Source: Auricularia sp. M13
Taxonomy: Eukaryota > Basidiomycota > Agaricomycetes > Auriculariales > Auriculariaceae
NCBI GenBank assembly: GCA_037042915.1
Contig: CM073194.1
Span: 744,001 to 808,000, forward strand
DNA: 64,000 bases
Direction of reading: 5' to 3'
In this document: positions 44,647-56,702 of the stretch, piece after piece
Position numbering within the stretch: the stretch's first letter is position 1
Layout: the number at the start of each line of letters is the position of its first letter
Made by a program: the position numbers and the translations under genes
The notes under the pieces: model-generated
The model's database searches: none
The model's input: only the letters and a program-made list of their open reading frames with translations
Told to the model about the DNA's origin: nothing

Positions 44647-45793
44647 GCGTGCGTATCTCTTTGACGCTGGTTTAAGCATATGGTTGCTGATTAATTTGAC
44701 AAGTTAGCATGCCTCCAACCCTTCAACCTGAAGTGATATCAGCAACTTGCACATTGGTGGTCGTGTGCATATGCATCGAGCATCAAATCCCGCCGACCGT
44801 GTCTGCGCAAGTTACAACATAACTCCCATGTAAACCACCCCGTCTGCGTCCGACCTCAAGTACTGTAATGCCTCTGCCGCTGGTTACCTGGGTTGTTCAA
44901 GTGAAATGCCGCAAAACAACACATTCCGCGGCGGCTCGCCGCCGTTCTGCGGTCATGCCCGACGTCATCGAGGTCTAAAAAGTTTGGTTTCAATTCGTGT
45001 GGTTGGTATTCTTGTGGAGACTGGAGAAGTGACTGGGAAATCTCCGCTGCTTCTTTGCGGGGGTCTGTCTCAGCACGCGGAAATTTATCGGACTATGAGA
45101 TTTCCTGATTTCGCAGTGACGTCAGGCACGAGGTTCAAGGGCGCAGCGGCGCGTGATCCCGACCTACACGTCTTCCTCCTCGCACAACCAGCGCACAGCG
45201 CTCGGCGAACCCGCCGCACATTAGCCTGCCGCTCGATTAGCCGCTCGCAGACTTGTGGCCGCACTGTGCATGCGCCGCACTGGCCGATACACTGTGTAAT
45301 CGCCCAATTCAATTGCAGTGCGTCTGGGCACTTAGCGCTTTCCAGCGATTAAAAGATCTAAATTACCTGTAGGCTTCGGCGAGCCAGTAGCTCCTGCAAC
45401 TGCATTGTCCCGCTCCCCGCCCGTCTCGCTGCTTCTCAGAAAAGGCGGCCCGCTGTTCATCTAGCAAAACACAACACTATAGTCAGGATCATCAACGGCC
45501 TACGCCTGCTCCTGCACACCTTGCACCCTGAAGAGATAGCTATAGCTGCCTGCGGCGATACACAAGCTTTGCGCTAGTAACAGTAGCCGCATTTCGCCGT
45601 TGCCCGCTGCCAGCGCCAGGTACGAGACAGCTGCTAGAAGTTTTGAACCCTGTCCAACGACTATACAGCTCCAGCGCGCGCCGCCTGTTTGCACCCCGCG
45701 CCTCGCCCTCCGCCCACGCTGCCGCGTTTCCCGAAACTTCGCATCCGCCGCAAGCTCAAGGCCCTGCTCGCTCTCGCGCTGCCGCGGCCGGCC
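44647..45793. other. Intergenic, no supported gene
   Basis: About 1.15 kb between the GPI8 stop and the next plus-strand ATG. It should contain the promoter and 5' leader of the large proline-rich gene. Frames here show no motif. Confidence 0.5.
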
Positions 45794-48700
45794 ATGGGCT
45801 TGTTCTCCAAGAAGCACAATGACGCCAAGACACCCTCGACACCTACGAAGCCGGCGCTCGCAACGCCCACATCCCCCGGGCAAGATTCGACATCTACGCG
45901 GGCCACGCCGCTCTACGAGCGCTTCGCCCGCACCTCCTCCTTCGCTTCCAGCGGGCTCGAGGACGGGTACGCCTTCCCGCGCTCGCAGAGCATGGTGGGA
46001 GACTTCAACCGCCCGCCGTGGATGTCGACGTACGCCGAGAGCTCGAGCAGCGTGCACCTGTCCGACCCGGGCCACATCCGCGCCGAGCGCGAGCGCGCGC
46101 GCGTGCCCTCCGGCTCGTCACGATTTGCGGGTGGCACGCTCAACAAGGAGCTCGACCTGCTCGGCGACGCTGCCAAGGAGCGATTCCTTGCTGCGTCGTC
46201 TAGCAGTGGCGCGGGAAGACGGAGCCACAGCGAGCACAGCACAAGGCCGACGTTGGCGGTTCTTACTGCGACCCCGAAGGTGCGTTCGAGTGGCACTGGG
46301 AGCAGCCGAATGGGCGTCGAGTAGTTCTGGCTTGACTTCCAAAAATATGGAACAAGTCCATATAGGAAGAAATCATGCCGAAGTACTCGATATCCATTCA
46401 TGGGGCTATCTTGCCTGCCCCCCAGTGCAGCACGAGGGACAAAGATGCTAATCGTGCACTACAGGTGTTACTGCCCTCACCACCCACCCCGCCAGATGAC
46501 GACCTGCCACCGCCGTTGCCCTTGAAGACCAACGGGCCAACAAAGATCAAGGCGCGCATCGTCGCCGTCACGCGCTCGCCAGCCGTCGTTCCACAGGCGC
46601 CTCCGAAACTGGAGCTGCCAGCGAAGAAGACGAGCGAGGACGACTGGGAGGTCGTGCAGTCGCCGACGGTGCAAGAAGACGCGGTGCGTCATCACCCTGC
46701 CTGTGCATCAGCGGTTGCCAATCTGAAATCTGAATCTTTGCAGCGTAATCAGTCTTCAGAAGAGGTGCGCGGAAATCCGCTTATCTGATTTGCTGCAATG
46801 CTCAGCAATTTGTATTTGTATTTGCCTTTGCAGAAGAAACAGCGCTCGCTGGACTCGGTGAACGGCTCGCGATTGCTGGGCAACATCGGGTTGCTACGGA
46901 GTAAACAGTCTGAGCCGGCGCTCGACAAGCCCGCCCGCCCGCGCATCAAGCTCGACACGCCGCCCGAGGGCGCGCAGGTCGTCCCGCCCGCGGTCATCCC
47001 CGCGAGCAGACCCATCCCGGACGAGCCGGACGACGGGCCCGTCACCCTCGCGAGGTATGCGCACGGTGACGCACGCGCTGCGTCATCGCCGTTGCTGACT
47101 GCGCGCTATACTATAGCATCCCCATCCAACTGCCGTCTGCGGTCTCGCCATCAACATCACGTCCGGGAGCGAGTGGGACGCCGCCGCGCATATACTCGCA
47201 CGAGGCCGCGGGGCCGTTCAGCCATGCGGCGCTGATGAACCGGCCGGCGACGCCGGAGAGCCCGAGCGGGCGCAAGGCCAGCGCGGCGGTGTTCCGCAGC
47301 GTGCGCTCGCCGCCGGCGTTGCCGACCACGGCGCCTGTCATCAACATTGTGCGTCTCTCTCCCCAGCCTTCTGTAGCTTAGTCAGCCTTGCGCTCATTCA
47401 CTCATTCACCCGCGTCATAGTTGCCGACAACACCCAGCGCAACACCCACGCCGGCGCAGGAGGACCCGCTGCCGCCGCCGCCGACGCCGCCCGCGGACGA
47501 GAAGCTGCGCACGGTGTACGGGCCCACGCCGGTGCACGTGTCCGGCAGCGCCGCCGCACGGCCGGTCGTGCTCGGGATGAGCGGGAGCGCGCTGGAGCTC
47601 GAGTTGAGTCGGGAGCCGAGGCATGAAGGTGCGTTTGTACTTCCGTGCGACAGTGGGCAGCGAGCGATGCACATCCATTCCCGATTCCTTTCATCACACT
47701 GTCCCGATCCCCTGTGTCGATGGCAGCTCGCACTGCGCGCTCGCCCGGTACCGCCTTCGCGACTTGCTCTCACCCGACCTCTGTTCTTCCGTCGATCCAC
47801 TTTCCCCGCGCCTTTTTGGGAAGTGCTATGTCCTTTTTCGGGGACAGCTGTGCGGATCCTCGTAACTTACCAGTGCGGTCGGGTGCATTCATTTGGGCAG
47901 TCCTTCACGGCGATTCCCCCGTCCCATCTGCCCATTCATTCGTGTTCAGTTGGGCTTCTAATGCCCCTCGCATGGGCTTGGCCTTCCCCGCTCCGCTCGC
48001 CCCTACGGTGCGAGACGGTGTAGCGATTGCAGCCGGGTGAAACAGCGCATCCGGGGGGTGTTGCCATCTGAATTCGCAGCCTGAGCATCGTTCAGCCGCG
48101 GCAGCTCGCGTGGCCGTTCCTGCAGCCATGCCCTTCGCGCGCGCGTCTAGGGCTATATTTGCAAGCGCGCCGCGCTTCGTGGGCAGGCTCGGTTTGCGTC
48201 TGTTGTGCCGGCTTTGTCTGCGTCCTTTTCTTCTCCTTCCACGCCCGCTGGCTGCATGTTCGCGCTGCTTTGTGTTAGCAGTGGCAGGAGTCGTCGCAGT
48301 CAGTACACTACCTTTACATATCCTCTCGCTTTTCGTGTCTTTCCTTTCCGATTCCTGCTTTCTTTATCACCTTTCTTCTCGCGCGCGTGCGCAAGCATAA
48401 CGGCAGACGCGCGGCTTATTGTTGCGATTGTGCCCAAGCGCGCTCTCCGCGCTGTCATCCTCCCCGCCGCCGCGTCTGCCACGTCCTTCCTCGTTGCCGT
48501 GTCTTCGCCTCGTGCCCGGCGTTCTGGCGTAGCGCAGTCGGAGCCGGGAGCCTATCTTTGCGATTGCGATTGCGATTGGGTGTTGCGCAGGCGATAGCGC
48601 ACGCACGCGTCGGTCGGTTGGGGGCCGCCACGGCGGATCAGCCGCGCGTTATCGCGTTCGCGTTTCATGGAAAAAGAATGCACGCGTTATCTCGCGCTAT

Positions 48701-51700
48701 GGGCTGCCGGAGAGCTCGGGGCCTTGGCGTCGGGCCCTAGCTGCCTCGCGCATGCAGCGTGCGCCGTACTTGGCGCGACCTACGTCTGCCTGGGCTGCGG
48801 GATCGGCGCGGAGGCCGCCGGAGGGCAATGCAGATTTCTAATCTTGGGCCAATGGCGCGTCAGCGCGCAGTCGCATCTTCAGGGTTATTTTTCGTGCATT
48901 TTCTCCCCCTTTTTTCTGCGCCGTTCCGTCGTCCCGTCGTTGCACGCGTGTTGCGTTGGAGTCGCAGCATGCATCGCATGACGGGCGGCGGGACGGATGT
49001 TAATCAGAGTTGCGTATGCGCGTATCTCGTGACGTCATATCTGGATTTTTTCCGGCGTGATTCCCACGACGTCCGCGACTGAGATTGTACGCGCCCGTCT
49101 CGGATTCGTTCGCCGCCGATTGCTCCCTTTTTCCCTTTGCCTCTGTCCTCGTCGTCGTCCGCGTTCGCGTCGCTCGTTGCCCGCCCTGTCGCCGTCACTC
49201 ACCGTCCTTATCAAACGCTTCTCACTCCGCCGCGCAGGCTCCACGGCCGGCCGCAAGGACCGCGAGCGCGAGCGCGACCGCCCTGCGCTGCCGGCGTTCG
49301 TCGCGCCATCCAAGTCGCAGCCGGGAACCTTACGGCCTTCTGGCGGCGGCTCGGGCTCGGGCTCGGGGTTCAACTCGGCCAGCAGCACCTCGACGGCCGT
49401 CTCGTCCTTTGGCACCACCGCCGCCGATAAGGACGCCAAAGGCCACGCCCAGCGGCCCAGCTTCGAGCTCCCGCCGGGCGCCGCGCCGCCGTTCGCGCAG
49501 GTCGTCCAGCCCGCTGTCGTCGACGTCGACCACGAGCTGCCCGCGGACTTGGCGGAATATGCGGCCACGGCCTCCTTGCTGTCGCTCAGCCTCGCCGGGC
49601 ACGACGATGCAGGCGCCGCGGACGCCTCGAGCAGCTCGCTCGCGCTGCCCGGCGGCGTGTCCGGCACGCTCTTCCACAGCACGCCAAGCAGCACGGTATC
49701 GCATGTCAGCCTGCCGCAGTCGCCGCCGCAGTCTCCGCCGGAGGCACCCAGGCCTGCGCTGAACGGTGCTGGCGGCGGCAGCGCGCGCGGGAACAGCAGC
49801 TTCGTGTTCGTGCGCGGCGCGAAGCTCGAGGCCGCGCCGGACAAGGGCCAGGACCCGTTCACCAGCGGCGTGGCGAAGGTCGGCCGGCGGCGGTCGCAGC
49901 TGTTCGACGAGCAGGGCCGCACCACGCTCTTCGACCCGCCTTCAGCATCCGCCTCGACCTCCACGCTCTCGCACTCGAACGAAAAAAAGGACGGCAAGCC
50001 CAACGCGCCCAGCGCCTTCGCCAGCCTGGGGTTCGCGCTCGGCCGCGGGCGGAGTGCGACGGTTGGCGATGCGGACCAAGATAGCAAGCCTGCAGAAGCT
50101 GTTGCTGCCCCTCTCAAGCGCAGCGAGAGCACGAGTACGCGCAGGCTTAGTAAGCGCCTCAGCAAAGCGCCGCCGCCGCCCTCGCCCGTGGTGGAGACCG
50201 CTGCCGAGCAGCCCAAACCGCCCAAGCCCTTATCGTCGCCCAAACAGGCGGAGGTAGCGCTTCCGCCGCCGCCGCCGCCGGTGACGACGTCACCGATAGC
50301 GACGCCGGGCAAACGCGACCTCGCGCAGTTTGCCGCGTCGTTACAGCCGCAGACGCCGACGAAGCGGCCGAGCCCGCCGCTGCCGTCCGTCGTGCTGACG
50401 CCTTCCCCGCCGCCCCCGCCGCCGGAACCGACGCCGCAGGCTAGGGCTGGCCCATCTTTAGCACCCAAGTCTCCTCAGCGCAGTCACACACCACCAGCGG
50501 TCATTGCGTTATCGCGGTCGCCACCCTCACCCGTGCTGTCCCCGACGCGCACACCGCCGCCCCATGGGCGCCATGCCAACTCGTCTTATCGCCTGTCGTC
50601 GTCCTCCAGTCACGACGCGTTGTCCTCGCTCGGCACCGCGAGCGCCCTGGCGTCGCAATGGGCCCCTCCGTCCGCCGGCGTGCCCATCGCCGCCAGCGCG
50701 TCGCATCCGTCCTTCAACAACAACAGCACACCCGGCTCCGGCTCGAGCTCGCTCCCGACGAGCATGTCGCACCCCGCGCTGTCCTCGCTCGGCTCGCCCG
50801 CATCGCCCACGTCGCGCGGCCCCGGCGGCGACCCGGCAGCCTTCCTCGCGAAGATGCGTACGACGTCGCCCGCCGTCTCTGGTGCTGGCGGCGCGCGCAA
50901 GCGGTCGCCGCCCGTGCCGTCCGGCGCGCAGTGGGACCCGCCGCGGCTGAATGCGGCGAACCGCAACAGCAGCGGCGAGTCGCTCAGCGGGAGCCCGTTC
51001 TTCAAGACGGCGCAGATTGCACCCGGGGAGTACTCTGCGCCTGCGGGCGCACATACGCGCCCGAGCAGCTATTATGGTGCTGGTGCTGGGAGCGGTGGGG
51101 AAGACAGCCCGACGTCTACGGTGGGAAGGAGGACGGGCGGCGCGGCGCCTAGAGCGTTGCGCAGTGCTGGGCCTAGTGTGGAAGACTTCCATGCGAGGCA
51201 TGGGAACGGCGGGGTGCGTTTTTGTTCTCTTATTTTTTGGTGAGGTTCTAGTGCTCATGCGGGTTCTGGTCTTGGTAGAGGTCACCGGGAAGCTCGCCGC
51301 CGTCGACGCAGAGTCGGTTCCGCGACCGGTCAAGCTCGACGCCGGCGCGACCTGGTCTGCCGCTGACCGCGCCGTCGCGGCGGTCGGCGCTGGCGTCGAG
51401 TAGCATGCGCGCGCCCAGCCCGACGCGGCCGTGGACGTACCGCGCGCCGGGCCTCTTCCCGATCATTCAGCACGTGAGAAGACCCGAGTTGCTCGACGGC
51501 TTGTTGCGGTTCTTGGACTGGGAGGACTGGCGCGCAGTGTGGAATGCTAGTAAGAGCGTTAGAGCGGCTGTGGAGACTAAGGAGGGGAAGGAGGTGCTCC
51601 TGGAGCGGTTCTTGGGCTATACGGGATATCGGCGGTGGACGTGGAGAGTCGCGGAGCCGTTGCCGCTCAACATTCAGGTAATGTCTCTTTCCTTCGTTCA

Positions 51701-53011
51701 GCCCGCGTTTGGAGGCTGACGAATGATGTTGCGATTTGCAGGACTTGAATGCGTATATGCTCGGGGCCCTGACGCCGCACGACATGCACATCACGCATGC
51801 GGCTGTGGCGTGCCGCACGAATCCGCCGACGCGGACGCCTGCGGTGTCTGCGCTCGCGGCGAGCGCGCGCGCGTACTCGCGCGTGATCATCCGGCTGAGG
51901 CAGCAGGCCGAGGCCGTCGCTGCTTCGTCGAACGTCGGCATGAATGGCTTCTCGATGAATGGGCGTCCGACGAGCGTTATTAGCACTGCGTCTGGCATCG
52001 GTGCGTTTGCTTCTGCTGCCCCTTCTAATGGATGATACTGATGGGTCTTGCCTTCTAGCAGGTGGTTCCTCACACGGCTTCAAGTCCACCTTCTTCCGCC
52101 TCGGGCACGCGCCTCTGTTAAAGGTGTACGTGCCGAGCCCCGAGGGCATCTGGCTGAGCGACGAGAGCGTGCTGGCGTGCGAGAACGAGATCAAGCGTTC
52201 GGGTGTCGTGCAGTTCTTAAGGCCGGGTGACGTCGTGTGGGACTGCGCGCTGGGCAGCGAGGGCAATGTCGGCCGGCTGATTTGGGACGGCGGGTACTTG
52301 ATTGTGAGTGCTGCTGCTGCTGCTTTTTATGGCGCTGCTCGCTGGTCGGTGACGTCTGCTACGACGTCGAGGATCGGCGCGCACGTTTTAGCGTTAGCGC
52401 AGTGCTGATTGCTTGCTTGTGCTTTGCAGGACCTCGACTACACCTACTCCCCGGGAGGGGATGTGCCGACGTACATCCACTCGCTGTCGCTCCCGCCCGC
52501 GTACTTCCACAAGGTCATCCGCACGGGGCCGAACCCGCTCGTGCATGCGGACTTGATGCCGTGGGCGAACGAGATTTTGGCGCAGGTGCAGTTGATGCAG
52601 GATCGGCATCCGACTGAGATGTGCGTTGTTGTTTCATCTCATGAGCCATCTATCCCCCTGGCTGACGCGCGTTTGTGTTGTGCTAGGCCTACGACTCCTG
52701 AAGGCGCCGTGGGCCGCTGGGTGCATCGTTCACGGTGCCGCGTGCGCGGACGCGAGCCGATCGTCGGCGTGCAGGGCCTCACTGTCGATTCCGGCTGGAC
52801 GGGCACGCTGATCATCGAGGCGGAGGGCACGAACGAGGGCATGGCTGAGCTGCGCGAGCGGCTGGGCGTGCCCCCTCCGGGCACCAAGCGCCGTTCGTCG
52901 CAGGTCGGGCCGCCCAAGGAGCGCGCGCGGACGTGGCGGCTGCTGCGCGACCGCAGCCGCCCCGGTGAAATATGGCTGAGGGCCATCACGGACAAGGATC
53001 GTCTGCAGTGA
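45794..53011 (+). CDS. Very large Pro/Ser-rich protein with conserved C-terminal domain
   Basis: I read this as one gene of more than ten exons: 45794-46279, 46465-46683, a 21-base microexon 46744-46764, 46834-47054, 47117-47348, 47421-47628, then after a 1,609 bp intron 49238-51213, 51279-51677 and at least four more to the TGA at 53009. Phases agree at every junction checked, including across the long intron. The first 1,250 or so residues are disordered: MGLFSKKHND start, many Ser-Pro, Thr-Pro and proline runs typical of a scaffold or polarity protein. The C-terminal 450 residues look folded: LFPIIQHVRRPELLDGLLRF and WEDWRAVWNASKSVRAAVE (F-box-like), LGALTPHDMHITHAAVACR, GDVVWDCALGSEGNVGRLIW and PPAYFHKVIRTGPNPLVHAD. 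Function unknown. It might be two genes split at the long intron. Confidence 0.68.
47629..49237 (+). other. 1,609 bp intron of the large Pro/Ser-rich gene
   Basis: The donor (GAAG|GTGCGT) and acceptor (CGCGCAG|GC) join in the right phase to give HEGSTAGRKDRER. The interval is rich in pyrimidine runs on the plus strand and short unsupported frames. If two genes are present instead, the second promoter would lie here. Confidence 0.55.
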
Positions 53012-54430
53012 CGACGGAACGTTCGACTCAACTCACTCACGCATTCTCTGCTTGCTGGTTGTTCGCATGGGATTGACACACGATGGATGCACGACTCATT
53101 GTTTATTCGGCATGGACTATCGCTTACCGTTTTTTGCTGGCGCACACGCTCGCTTGCTCGCACACTCATTCCTTCGCGGCGCTTACTCTACTCTATTCCT
53201 CTTCCTCTCTCGCTCCCGCTCATGCTCTGTGTTTTCTCCTGCAGCATATCTGTCCGCACTCGTCTCTCGTACTCTCTCTGTCTCGCATACTCTTTCTCTC
53301 TTTCTTTCTCGCTCGCAATCTCGCTTGTTGCCTTCTGCATGAACCCAACCCGAATTTCCCCGCTTTTCCATCTTTTTCAGTCCTTACCCCCCCGTTGTGC
53401 TAGATATCTCCGGCGTTTTCATTTGCCTCTGAGTTCGCTAGACGCGCGCGTATGTAATGCGAGACGGGGGGCGCATACACGCTCGCCCCATGTGTTTCTT
53501 ATATGTCTGACTCTGAAATTTGACGTCGCTTTAGATTGTAAGCACTAGTTTGTCGACGGTCGGAGTTGCTGCAACAACAGGCGTTCGATCTTGTCTTCCG
53601 ATAGCTATTACTATTAGCCTTGAGCACTTGCCGCTGCCTTGGGTGTTTCTGGACCCTGCGACTGCTCGCTCTGTCTGCGCGTGGCTGTCGGCGCGCGAGG
53701 CTGCGTCTTTGAATGCTGCTGCCGCCTTCGGGGCATGATGCGGCCCTGCCGTGTTCTGGGGACCACACGCGTCTGGTGTATGCTTTGTGCATCCTCTGGG
53801 AACGTTACCACGGCGTCCCTGGCGCTTGACAGTTGCTCAGCTCGAGGTCGCTGCGCTTTTTACCTTGCTGGCTGAAACTTGACTCGTGCTGCACTACACC
53901 TCTTCGTACGACGCTTCTTTGCCTCTGAGCACTTCAAGGACATTGGAAGAACTTATTCTCGTTTTGCCCTGACCGGACTACTAAACACGACAGGCAATAC
54001 CATAGTCATTGTCTTAGCTGGGCGCGTGCTTCTATCGCTATTTTATTTCCTTTATTCGGCGATGATTTATCAGCTCAAGGCAAATTTGCAATCTGGTAGA
54101 CCCGATTTCCCGTTGTCGACATCTGCGCGCGAAACTCTTGGTTATGGCCGAATGTTCGACGATCTTTCTCACGTTGACAGGCTGACTCGTACGCACGAAG
54201 AATCGGGGTTGCGATCGCAGATACGATTGCCTACCGGGTCAGCGACGCCCACCCTTCCCGAAGCCCGAGAGTAATGGCCGTCACATTTCGCTAGAAAGGG
54301 GTCATTGCACGCAATCGAGTGTTCTCAGCTGAAGAGCACAATGGGTCTTTCGGATACTGTGGGGGAGTATAAATCTGCGTGTCCGGGTCACCGTCGAATG
54401 CTCGCCCACGCTTAGTGACGTTCGTTCCAA
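53012..54430. other. Intergenic with pyrimidine-rich tract; no supported gene
   Basis: About 1.4 kb between two plus-strand genes. A strongly CT-rich stretch lies at about 53190-53335, probably in the 3' region of the upstream gene. A 131-residue frame ends at 54274 with a hydrophobic middle, but it starts at a TTG and I cannot connect it to an ATG exon or a family. Confidence 0.45.
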
Positions 54431-55947
54431 ATGCGCGCCGGTCTCGGGTTCCTCCTCGCCATTGTGGCCTCTGTGGTCAGTGTTGCCGCTGAAAGCACTG
54501 TGCGGACGACGACGAAGCATCTGCGCGTGGCAGAGTCGCAGGTCGGATGTGGCCAAGCGGCAAGCTGCAGGACCCCAGCCCATTGGTCCAGATGGCAAAG
54601 GAGCTCTGCTATTGGGTACGCAGTCATTCTCAGCCCGAATGTTGGGAAGTCCCAGTCGACCCTTTGTTCCGAAGGCGGCACAAACGCCGCGCTAGATGCC
54701 CAGCAGCCTGACAACCTTGTTCCTCCTGGGACCGACAACGGCGTTGTTGTCAACCTGAAGTGGTCGTTCTCCGACTCGCACATGCGCCTCCTCAATGGTG
54801 GCTGGGTGCACGAGCAGGTGAGACTGGTTGACTAACGATGCTGGGCCGAGAAGTACTCACGAACCTGCCAGGCTTTAACCGACCTACCTTCCAGCAAAGA
54901 CCTTGCAGCGGCTCAGCAGCATCTCAAGAAGGGCGCCACGCGCGAGCTACACTGGCATCGCGTGGCCGAGTGGGGCATTCTGACGCATGGCAGCGTGTTG
55001 GTACGCATCTTGTATTCATCTCCCATAATGTGCTGAGAAAGGAAATCGCACTGGCAGGTGACAGCAGTCGACGAGGCAGGCAAGAATGCTATCTGGACGC
55101 TCAACGTCGGCGACATCTGGTACTTTCCCAAGGGCTCAGGGCATTCCATCTAGGGCCTCGAGGATGAGAACGAGTATCTGCTTATCTTCGACGACGGCGA
55201 TTTCGACCGCGCCGGGACGACGTTTAACGTGGATGATTGGCTCGTGCATATCCCGCCGGACGTTCTCCTGAAGAACTTCGGGTCAAATAAGCCGTCGGAC
55301 GTCTTTGCGGGCGTACCAAAGCCAGACCCGTACATCGGCCCCGAAACCCCATCCAAGATTGTCCCTCCCAGCTCAAATGGTCAGCTCGCGGGTCCAGGGT
55401 CGTACGTCTTCTTCCGGAGCAACAAGACCGCGACCGAGGTTCCCGGAGGTGGCGGCATGCTGGCCATCGTCGACTCGAGGAACTTCCCCATTGCGACCAC
55501 TATCGCTTCAGCAATAGTCACGCTGAAGCCCAAGGGGCTGCGAGAGCTTCACTGGCACCCTAACGTGCGTCTTGTGGCCATTTCTCCGTGCCGCGCACGG
55601 TTTCGCACCCAGTCTCACCCTTGCCTGGGCAGGCCGACGAGTGGCTCTACATTCACAAGGGAACCGCGCGCGCGACGGTCTTTTTGGGCGGCTCCCTCGC
55701 GAGGACGTTCGACTTTACCGCGGGCGACACAGCCGTTTTTCCCGATAACTCGGGACATTACATTGAGAACTCCTCAGAGACGGAGGACCTCGTGTGGTTT
55801 GAGATCTACAAGAGCGATCGCGTGGCGGACATTTCGCTCACGCAGTGGCTAGCGCTGAGCCCGGCTGACCTCGCCGCTCAGATGCTTAACGTCAGCATTA
55901 ATTTTGTTCTCCAGTTGAAGACGCAGAAACAGCTTCTCCTTGTATGA
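54431..55947 (+). pseudogene. Oxalate decarboxylase (bicupin) with an in-frame stop
   Basis: The enzyme turns oxalate into formate and CO2 with manganese; wood-decay fungi secrete it to control acidity. Two cupin domains are visible. Cupin 1 has ELHWHRVAEW (His, His, Glu metal ligands), TAVDEAGKNAIWTLNVGDIW and YFPKGSGHSI. Cupin 2 has ELHWHPNADEWLYIHKG and TAVFPDNSGHYIENSSE. A signal peptide opens at 54431 (MRAGLGFLLAIVAS), and about six introns are seen. At 55151-55153 the frame reads TAG between GHSI and GLEDENEYLL; related enzymes have glutamine (CAG) there, so a single C-to-T change explains it. The code downstream remains clean, which suggests a recent loss, a sequencing error or an allele. 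As written, the protein stops before cupin 1 is complete. Confidence 0.8.
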
Positions 55948-56702
55948 TTGGGTCTGGGTTTATTTGCTGATAGAGAGAAACTATTTGGTGTTCAAGGAAG
56001 TGCTTTGATGTGGCGTAGACGGCAAATTCTTCCACGTGTCGGCCATGAGCACGTGCATCGTGGGAGTTTGGCCGACAATGCAGTGCCGCATCCTCGGCGG
56101 CTCCTCGAAGTACTTACCCCGAGCATTCGAACATAAACACACACTACAAGTGCGGTAGCAACGCAGTTACCAGACGTCGATGCTCAGGTTTAGTGGATGG
56201 GAGCGTGCACACCTAACGTCAGGTCTGGCTGCACCTCATGCCCGAAACTAAAAGGTCGTGCTGCAAATGGTTGTCGCCTGTGGCGCGTGACGTATGCGCG
56301 TGTCCTCTTCAGACTATAGGCATTGCAGATTTCCAAAGAGAACGGCATCCCTGCAACTTCCGGACCTTCATCCACGCACATCGGCGAGGCGCCTCAGCAC
56401 GATCAGTGCATGGTGTGCATTGCTTGCACGACTAGTGCCTAGCTCACCAATCATCAGACACAGGATATTTGCCTGATACCGCGTACTTCGTGATTACGCG
56501 CATAAACGCGAGATCAGCGCGCGGAGGGCAGCCTCGAGGCAGACATGAGGACGCGCCCCGCACCTACTTGAGCCCGCGCATCCGGCGTCCGTACGCGTGC
56601 AGCGTGCATCGATACAACGTACTTATAGGCCTTCGCTCGCCAAAGGAAAACACTTTCCTCTCGCCCATCCTGTTGCATCTAACACTATCCGCTGACGCCG
56701 TA
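55948..56702. other. Intergenic, no supported gene
   Basis: About 0.75 kb; promoter region of the WASP gene. An open frame leads into the WASP exon from 56469, but the ATG at 56703 is preferred. Confidence 0.5.

Noticed and set aside
47645-48600. A nested gene inside the 1.6 kb intron
   Set aside because: Frames are short, overlap each other in several phases and show no motif or signal peptide I trust.
49035-50468. A 477-residue minus-strand frame as a second gene
   Set aside because: It lies antisense to the large Pro/Ser-rich exon, is Ser/Gly/Pro-rich and is a codon-bias shadow.
53190-53335. Telomere-like or functional CT repeat
   Set aside because: The tract is imperfect pyrimidine-rich sequence, common in fungal untranslated regions; no unit repeats regularly.
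53879-54274. A 131-residue frame with a hydrophobic segment
   Set aside because: It starts at TTG, has no family match by eye and no clear upstream exon; possibly a decayed membrane gene, but unsupported.
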